DNA of 64,000 nucleotides from Saprospiraceae bacterium (GTDB lineage: Bacteria > Bacteroidota > Bacteroidia > Chitinophagales > Saprospiraceae). The stretch covers positions 392,572 to 456,571 of the forward strand of contig JADJTQ010000007.1 in assembly GCA_016711125.1 (NCBI GenBank), written 5' to 3'. Shown piece after piece: positions 58,548 through 64,000 of the stretch. Under the pieces are notes generated by a model. The model searched no databases. It saw only the letters and a list, made by a program, of their open reading frames with translations, and was not told the DNA's origin. The position numbers and the translations under genes are program-made. Position 1 is the stretch's first letter. The number at the start of each line of letters is the position of its first letter.

Positions 58548-59714
58548 TTACTTATTTATTCTTAGGGAATCGGTATTAGCTCTTAACACTGTGTGGGCGT
58601 TTTGAATAGATTTGAGAGCTTGCATTCTTCGATTTGAATCTTCAGCTGAGATCTGCTGGGTTTGGGAGAATATCACATTGAGAAATGCATTGTACTGTGT
58701 ATTCATGAGGGCCTCACTGCGTTCTATTTGATTTTGTAGTTGCTGGTTTTCGGTGATCTCCGGTAGTGGAGCAATCGTGTTAGTACTTTCGGAACTGGTT
58801 GCGGGATCTTTCACACCGATGCCACTGCTATATGCCAGATATTTAATTCCTTGTTGTAAAACATCAAATGAAGCCTTCACCGCCTCATCTGCATCTAATC
58901 GTACTCCTTTCACCGTGAAGCTTGCGGGCGAATTCATCTTAATAGCTACATCTGCATTGCCAAAGAAGGTGTTAACTGTCGCTCGGTTAAATCTAGCCTT
59001 TACGGCTCTTGTTTCGTAGGCATCAAGATTATCTGATTGGACCATATTAACCGAAGTCTTATATTTTTGCCAGTACTTTTCCGGAGATCTGGTTATTAAA
59101 GAGGCAAATTGATCCCCTGCAATCGATTCACCAAAAATCGATCTCTTCTGAATTGCATTTAACTTCTGGATAAAATTCGATTTTCCGAAATAGGTTTGAC
59201 AGGGTGCGTTTGGATTCAATCCAGATAACGCTGTGCAAAAATCTTCTTTAAGCGTATCAATGAATTGATCACCATCAGCAACATGTTGCCTCATTATAAA
59301 AATCAACTTCTGGATCTCATGGGTTTGTGGCGGTAAGGTCGAGCAGTTGAGTATGGCTTTTGCATATTCTTCACGAGCGGTTGAGACTGTTCGTTGGATT
59401 GCTTCACTTAGATCTACTTTCGTGCCTAAAATGGCATCTTCAGGGATTATAAAATCGGTGGTTTTCCTCAGGTCTGTCACGGCTTCATCAAAGTCGGCAA
59501 AGAACGCCTCCTCTAGTGCGCCAGTTGTCGCCCTAAGTAGTCGCTGTTGGGCCGTTTCACACAAATCTTCTACTTGGGTCTTGATGAAGGGTACCGAATG
59601 CTCTAATGCATAAGTATCAAAGATATCCAAGGTTACTCTTAGCTTAGCGACACAACCTAATTGGGTCAAGAAAAATATCGCTATTAAGGTCTCACAAATC
59701 TTGTTTTGTACCAT
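58548..59714 (-). CDS. Lipoprotein of unknown function (388 aa)
   Basis: The N-terminus MVQNKICETLIAIFFLTQLGC is a clear lipobox leader. The rest is mostly helical, with conserved-looking cysteines (DLCETAQ, LNCSTLPPQ, DFCTALSG, PCQTYF), and ends in a coiled-coil-like segment (ENQQLQNQIERSEALMNTQY). No family was recognised. Its start overlaps the end of the upstream lipoprotein gene by 31 bp, which indicates translational coupling. Confidence 0.65.
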   Translation of the reverse strand: MVQNKICETLIAIFFLTQLGCVAKLRVTLDIFDTYALEHSVPFIKTQVEDLCETAQQRLLRATTGALEEAFFADFDEAVTDLRKTTDFIIPEDAILGTKVDLSEAIQRTVSTAREEYAKAILNCSTLPPQTHEIQKLIFIMRQHVADGDQFIDTLKEDFCTALSGLNPNAPCQTYFGKSNFIQKLNAIQKRSIFGESIAGDQFASLITRSPEKYWQKYKTSVNMVQSDNLDAYETRAVKARFNRATVNTFFGNADVAIKMNSPASFTVKGVRLDADEAVKASFDVLQQGIKYLAYSSGIGVKDPATSSESTNTIAPLPEITENQQLQNQIERSEALMNTQYNAFLNVIFSQTQQISAEDSNRRMQALKSIQNAHTVLRANTDSLRINK

Positions 59715-60349
59715 ATTTCGGCTTCTTTGAGATTATTCAGAATGACGTTTTCTCCATTGGTGGCAGTAAGGTGGTTCAAAAAAGATCGGATTGACTCAGC
59801 AAGGTAGAGTGAGTCTGTTTTTACCAGATTAGTGTCAATAGTGTTAATAAAGGTGTTTGCGGCAATAATTAGTGAAGAGTTTTTCTCTACTATTTCGTCT
59901 TTTTGGATTTTCAGATTTTGATTATCCTGAATAACATCTTTATTTGCCAAACGGGCCATCAATTCGAGTGTCTCTTCATTTTTAGCCAGAGATCCGATTT
60001 GTTCAGCCACCACATCAGAGTTGGTCGAAAGGATCATTACCAGCTTTGCTGACTCATCTCTTTTGAGCGCATTTTCGGAGCTGCTATCTGCTTTGACCGG
60101 TGAGGGTTCAGAAATGAAGGTTATTGAGTCTGCTCTATAAATCTCACCAAAGGACCTATCAACGGCTACTTCATCAAAGTAGCCTGAAACATATCTCGAA
60201 CGTGAAAGGAAGGCATACTCATTGATTTTTAGTCGATAGTAGTTTGGTCCTTCTTTGAAATAATGAAGCTCACGGCCAGATTGACAAGAAATGAGCATGA
60301 CACCAACGATAAGGACCAGTAAAGTAGTTGTGGTAAAATGTTTTGCCAT
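59684..60349 (-). CDS. Lipoprotein of unknown function (about 221 aa)
   Basis: The best start is the ATG at 60347-60349 (MAKHFTTTTLLVLIVGVMLISC), giving a lipobox ending in LISC; the frame runs 27 codons further upstream. The body has a charged helical region (KNEETLELMARLANKDVIQD) and ends in AEIWYKTRFVRP. No family was recognised. It forms a coupled pair with the downstream 388-residue lipoprotein. Confidence 0.6.
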   Translation of the reverse strand: MAKHFTTTTLLVLIVGVMLISCQSGRELHYFKEGPNYYRLKINEYAFLSRSRYVSGYFDEVAVDRSFGEIYRADSITFISEPSPVKADSSSENALKRDESAKLVMILSTNSDVVAEQIGSLAKNEETLELMARLANKDVIQDNQNLKIQKDEIVEKNSSLIIAANTFINTIDTNLVKTDSLYLAESIRSFLNHLTATNGENVILNNLKEAEIWYKTRFVRP

Positions 60350-60526
60350 TGAATACAATTGAGATCGACAATCAGTATTCATTGATGTAAAATTCTTAGA
60401 ATGGTAACCCATGACTATCGACTTATTCATTTAAGAGCCCCTGCACGTGGCATTCTGCAAAATGTGACTAGCCCATTCTATACTGTATTGCAGCGCTCGA
60501 AGTAGCCATGTTTTGGAGAATAACTT

Positions 60527-61639
60527 CTACATGGTTTCACCCTGAGGAAATACGTACTGCCGTACCAGGTTGTCCATCTCTTCAGACAACGGATCAATAG
60601 AATCCCTTACCTTTTGTGCCCACTTCAGCCATGATTGTGTCGATATAGATGCATCTGCAGATGTTGCGATTTTGTTTTCAACTGCTGATAGAAATTGGGT
60701 CCAAATCCCTGGCTTGCTTCCACTTAGTAGCATGTGATAAAAAGTATCTCCACCTTTTTTATGCTCCCATGCTTTTTCAGCTTCAAGTCTTTTTTGGATC
60801 GCTTTGAGTCGATCTTGTTCTGCCCGATACTTGTCTCTCTTTGCACGTTCTTGCTTTTCATTTTCTGATCGAATTTCTAAAGTAGCCACAATTTTGGTTA
60901 ACTGCTGTTCCAGGGGTTGCTTTCCATCTACCCATTCTTTAGCGGAGTAGACATGCGCTAGTTTTAATGCAAGTAAACCGGTAGGAATCAATTCCGTCTG
61001 CCTCCATGGCTCTTCTTTGATGACTTTACGGGTGCATTTTTCTAGTAATTTGACTTCATGGGTTTCACCATCAATAATTAGTGCAGTGGCTCTGTGACCA
61101 ATATTAATTTGATGGTTACGAGCTCGGAGGAGTTTAATCAGGCTGTTCATAAACCGGAGTGCCCGGGGCATATTTTCTTTGGTGACTGAGATGGCCAGCT
61201 GATCTGATCCTGCCTAACAAAGTCCGTTGGATAAATATGATCTAGAACCTGAATTCTTGAAGTAATTGGATGCTTCGGCTACCAATATGTCCGGATTCGT
61301 TAGTCTATTTTGTGCGATCGATTCAAGGGGTAACTGAGATTCGATTTCTTTCACCTTTCTGGTAAGGCGCATACTTTCACTGGCCTTCTGATCCACAAGA
61401 GGATTTTGAAAGTTTATGGTTACATTGTCCAAATCAACTCTTGGAGGCAGGATGGGAATTTTCACTTTCTTGCCAAATTTGACTTTCGACCAGTAACCAC
61501 TCTTGGGTAGCGGAATCTCATATTTTTGACAGTTATTTCGGATAAGTGACTCGGAGACATTTAGCTCTTTGCCTAGCTGCGATACGGGTTTTGACCAAAC
61601 TAAATGGTACAATTGTGAGCGATTGTATTGATGTGACAT
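60527..61639 (-). CDS. HTH-type protein of a mobile-island-associated family, in-frame TAG
   Basis: The frame covers about 370 codons but has a TAG at 61214-61216 (codon 142), with both halves in the same frame. The N-terminal half (YNRSQLYHLVWSKPVSQLGK, LNVSESLIRNNCQKYEIPLP, KSGYWSKVKFGKKV) matches a family whose members start YDRxxLYxxVW and have a homeodomain-like HTH. The second half continues with RALRFMNSLIKLLRARNHQI and a long coiled coil (KQERAKRDKYRAEQDRLKAI). Function is not established; such genes often sit in integrated elements. It heads the leftward cluster 57.3-61.6 kb and may be a nonsense mutant or an error. Confidence 0.65.
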
Positions 61640-61823
61640 TTAATTAATATTAAGTGATCGTGATAAAGATCAGACGTTGACTTTGGAAGCAAAATGAATG
61701 TCCTGATTCGAGCATCAAATAAAGAGCAATCAAATTTTTTTAAGATTGCATGCTAACGCTTTTTCCTAGCACAGCATTTGGATCATTGTAATGAAAACCC
61801 TGTTGAGAACTTCTGAATGTCCA

Positions 61824-61843
61824 AATGGACTTGATAGTTTGAT
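61824..61843 (+). repeat. Left copy of direct repeat flanking the toxin-antitoxin module
   Basis: AATGGACTTGATAGTTTGAT recurs at 63721-63741 with one extra A. The two copies lie about 1.9 kb apart on either side of the toxin-antitoxin pair. The rest of 61640-62178 is AT-rich regulatory sequence without a gene. Confidence 0.55.
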
Positions 61844-62020
61844 CTATTTTGGATTCTGATTACTTTGGATCTCTATTTATCCCGGTAGCAATTCAAAATC
61901 TTCATACGAACATCCGATGGTTCTGAGATTACTCTTGATAATGTGCTTGGGAGCATCTTTGATGTGGCTCTGAACAGTTTGAGATCACAATATGTGGAAG
62001 AACCAAATAAGCAGACATAT

Positions 62021-62070
62021 TCACTTTAAAGTGAGCATTCGTAAAACGAATTTCAAATTATTCCACTTTA
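62021..62070 (+). promoter_or_regulatory. Candidate operator of the toxin-antitoxin operon
   Basis: A 14-bp perfect palindrome TCACTTTAAAGTGA (62021-62034) is followed by ATTCGT-aaa-ACGAAT (62037-62051) and a further half-site CCACTTTA (62063-62070). Type II antitoxins with XRE domains commonly repress their own promoter, and these sites lie just upstream of the promoter box. Confidence 0.5.
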
Positions 62071-62085
62071 TAGTTGTTAGTATCG

Positions 62086-62093
62086 TATCTTTG
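62086..62093 (+). promoter_or_regulatory. Candidate Bacteroidota -7 box (TATCTTTG)
   Basis: TATCTTTG matches the TAnnTTTG consensus exactly and lies 86 bp before the toxin ATG, downstream of the palindromes. A convincing -33 TTTG at the usual distance was not found. Confidence 0.45.
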
Positions 62094-62178
62094 TTTACTT
62101 ACAATGGCCAGAACGGTATAGAAATGTGGATAGGACAGTAAAGTTTGAAACTTGTCGATAGTCAATTTAATACTATAA

Positions 62179-62524
62179 ATGGCGAAGTTGGACGAGGTGG
62201 AGTTGTTTTTGAGCACGTTCCACGCAAAGATGATCGTCTTCGATATGATTTTCTTTGATGATCGAGGAAAAAATAGTCAGGCACTAGCAGATTTAGAAAT
62301 TACACAGCATCGAGGTTGGATGTCTTGTCAAAACTTATAGCGAAAGATTATAGTCAGGACCTATTCCAGATAGTATGATGGGAGGGGCAGATATGTGGGT
62401 TTTTGGTGTGCAGGTCAAGAAGGTCGAAATCTATGTTAAAATTACTTTGGGCAACAACAATTCAAATTTGGTTTGCATCTCATTTCATCCCTCGGAATAT
62501 GCGATGTCTTATCCCTTAAAATGA
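62179..62524 (+). CDS. Toxin of a type II TA pair (MqsR-like annotation group), two frameshifts
   Basis: From the ATG at 62179 the frame reads MAKLDEVELFLSTFHAKMIV and DDRGKNSQALADLEITQHR, then breaks near 62311-62316 and again at GG 62357-62358, one base missing each time. Bridging gives LDVLSKLIAKDYSQGPIPD, then MMGGADMWVFGVQVKKVEIY and ITLGNNNSNLVCISFHPSEY, ending in TGA at 62522-62524. This 115-residue pattern matches a small toxin family paired in Bacteroidota with XRE/Panacea antitoxins. That assignment, often called MqsR-like, is from memory and needs a profile search. As written the toxin would be inactive. Confidence 0.6.
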
Positions 62525-62575
62525 ATCAGTAATTTAAAATAACTTTTTGAGATCGAAAGTCAGAATAAGGAACGA

Positions 62576-63613
62576 ATGATAAGTACAATTACCGGAAAGG
62601 AAATGAGCCTTCAGATAGAGGAGAGAGTAATGTTATTTCGGAAGGAAGACTTTACGATTAATTTTCAGTTCTACCTATGTGAAGAGTCTGGAAATAGATT
62701 TACAACAACGATGCTTGATGAAGTAAATCTCGAACAACTATACAATAGGTATCGGGTACAGCATAATATTCTATTTCCTGAACAGATTAGGGAATTGAGG
62801 GCCAGATATTATTTATCAGCAAGCATGATGGCAAAAATTTTGGGATTTGGCCCCAATACTTACACTAACTATGAGAAAGGTGAAGTACCCAATAAATCAA
62901 ATAACAACTTACTAAAACTAGTCCAGGATCCTACTAGATTTATTGCTCTGGTTCGGGGTTCTGATGATGTGAGTGAAGATCTAAAAGATAAGATAATTCG
63001 CAAGATTAATAAGGTGATTGAGTTAAACATAGCAAAGACGCCCTGGATTAAGAACGAGGATTTATCACCCACTATCAGGTATATTTTGGCTTCAACATTT
63101 AGTAGGGTTGAGCCAATAGATTTGAATACAGGGTATAGGGCTTTTAGCTGGACTAAGCTTGTGGAAATGGTTGTGTTTTTCACTGGGTTTACGAGCCCGT
63201 TCAAAACCTCTCTCAACAAACTTCTGTTTTACGCTGACTTTACGGCATTTAAGCGTAGTTGCTATTCTATATCTGGGGTAAAATACAGAGCCATAGAATG
63301 GGGACCTGTAGTGGATGGATTTCAGACTATTTTCGAACGCATCGTGTCAGAGGGGCATGTAGATTTGGAGTCTGTTGAATTTGATTCCGGTGCAATTGGT
63401 GATAGATTTATTGCGGTAGAAAATAGAAAAGTAAATACGGCTGTTTTCAATGCATTGGAATTGGAAGTTTTGGAGATGATTGTAAACCGGTTTAAGGGTT
63501 TTTCTGCGGCACAAATATCGGCAACAAGCCATAAGGAGCAGGGGTGGCTAGAGAATAATGACCGAAATTCAATTATCAGTTATGATTATGGATTTTATCT
63601 CCTTCCTTTCTAA
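62576..63613 (+). CDS. Antitoxin: XRE HTH fused to Panacea (SocA-like, DUF4065) domain
   Basis: This 345-residue protein has an N-terminal region resembling MqsA-type antitoxins (STITGKEMSLQIEERVMLFR), although the cysteines of a zinc finger are absent. An XRE helix-turn-helix spans about residues 67-118 (FPEQIRELRARYYLSASMMA, KILGFGPNTYTNYEKGEVPN). A C-terminal Panacea domain spans about 205-330 (LNKLLFYADFTAFKRSCYSI, SGVKYRAIEWGPVVDGF). It starts 51 bp after the toxin stop. It would bind and neutralise the toxin and repress the operon. Intact. Confidence 0.78.
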   Translation: MISTITGKEMSLQIEERVMLFRKEDFTINFQFYLCEESGNRFTTTMLDEVNLEQLYNRYRVQHNILFPEQIRELRARYYLSASMMAKILGFGPNTYTNYEKGEVPNKSNNNLLKLVQDPTRFIALVRGSDDVSEDLKDKIIRKINKVIELNIAKTPWIKNEDLSPTIRYILASTFSRVEPIDLNTGYRAFSWTKLVEMVVFFTGFTSPFKTSLNKLLFYADFTAFKRSCYSISGVKYRAIEWGPVVDGFQTIFERIVSEGHVDLESVEFDSGAIGDRFIAVENRKVNTAVFNALELEVLEMIVNRFKGFSAAQISATSHKEQGWLENNDRNSIISYDYGFYLLPF

Positions 63614-64000
63614 TGCGTGGAGCTCGTAAAGTAATTCATTCTGATAGATTGAAATTGTCTTTCACGAAAACATAATGCGGCGCGGCGCATAGCTATCTGT
63701 TAATGTCTACTGACTTTACCAATGGAACTTGATAGTTTGATTTTTTACTTATAGCTTTGCTGCAACATGCTTGCCCCGCTTCTCGTGAGATCAGCGCGCT
63801 CAGGGTAAGCTTTTTTATTTCTACCAGTGGGCACCACTCCATATTCCAAAGGACCGCTAACTTATACCGCACAACTCCAGCAGCTCAAGGATCGAAGCAT
63901 GATGGTGGAAAATGAACCCAAGGTCCCATCTGCTGGTGGAGATTAGGTTTTATCACCATACTATTTTTTTAGGAAAGTCAAGGTTCGGTCCAAATTGAGG
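63614..64000. other. Intergenic region at the window end
   Basis: No credible gene is seen. It contains the right copy of the flanking direct repeat (63721-63741, one extra base relative to 61824-61843) and a GC-rich palindrome ATGCG-GCGCGG-CGCAT near 63674. Confidence 0.5.

Overview
Organism. The window looks like a chromosomal piece of a Bacteroidota bacterium, probably of the Saprospiria/Lewinella type. Two long secreted proteins (1585-4608, 14403-19337) end in type IX secretion (T9SS) sorting domains. A bshC gene for bacillithiol synthesis is present, base composition is moderate to low GC, and TAnnTTTG-type promoter boxes occur. The class placement is inference. No rRNA, tRNA or CRISPR was recognised.

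Layout. (1) 1-14 kb: a metabolic and stress-response mix with an aquaporin, a HAD phosphatase, a six-repeat CHRD surface protein, a two-domain universal stress protein, a class V aminotransferase, a DNA photolyase, a stand-alone nucleotide cyclase, an M20 amidohydrolase, an outer-membrane barrel and an S9 peptidase. (2) 14-32 kb: a 1644-residue T9SS protein, then a housekeeping block (marC, a methyltransferase, tilS, mltG, panB, an acetyltransferase, dnaK, dapB, hemE, accD, bshC). (3) 32-57 kb: an accessory catabolic island of mostly exported proteins. It holds an N,N-dimethylformamidase-like protein, two PVC-type propeller/HEAT/cytochrome c lipoproteins, three amidohydrolases, a DUF1080 glycoside hydrolase-like lipoprotein, two neutral-ceramidase-fold proteins, a decayed GH109-type oxidoreductase, an esterase, a beta-propeller and a sialidase-like protein. 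(4) Within the island, at 52-54 kb, an IS200-like HUH transposase of the REP-associated (RAYT) type sits among palindromic repeats. Related copies occur near 4.7 kb and 56.9 kb. (5) 57-64 kb: a leftward cluster of unrecognised lipoprotein and membrane genes with an HTH-type protein at its head, then a toxin-antitoxin module whose antitoxin joins an XRE helix-turn-helix to a Panacea (SocA-like) domain.

How the genes may work together. The island resembles planctomycete/Bacteroidota gene sets that oxidise and cleave complex glycosides or amides in the periplasm. The cytochrome-bearing dehydrogenase-like lipoproteins would oxidise substrate, the DUF1080 and GH109-type proteins fit 3-keto-sugar chemistry, and the amidohydrolases and esterase would trim products. 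This is inferred from family membership and proximity only.

Sequence quality. Eleven genes, including the normally essential dnaK and hemE, carry 14 one-base frame breaks, about half of them in short homopolymers. This suggests an incompletely polished long-read assembly rather than wholesale gene decay. The GH109-type gene (four in-frame stops plus a frameshift) and a C-terminal esterase fragment at 38.3 kb look like genuine pseudogenes.
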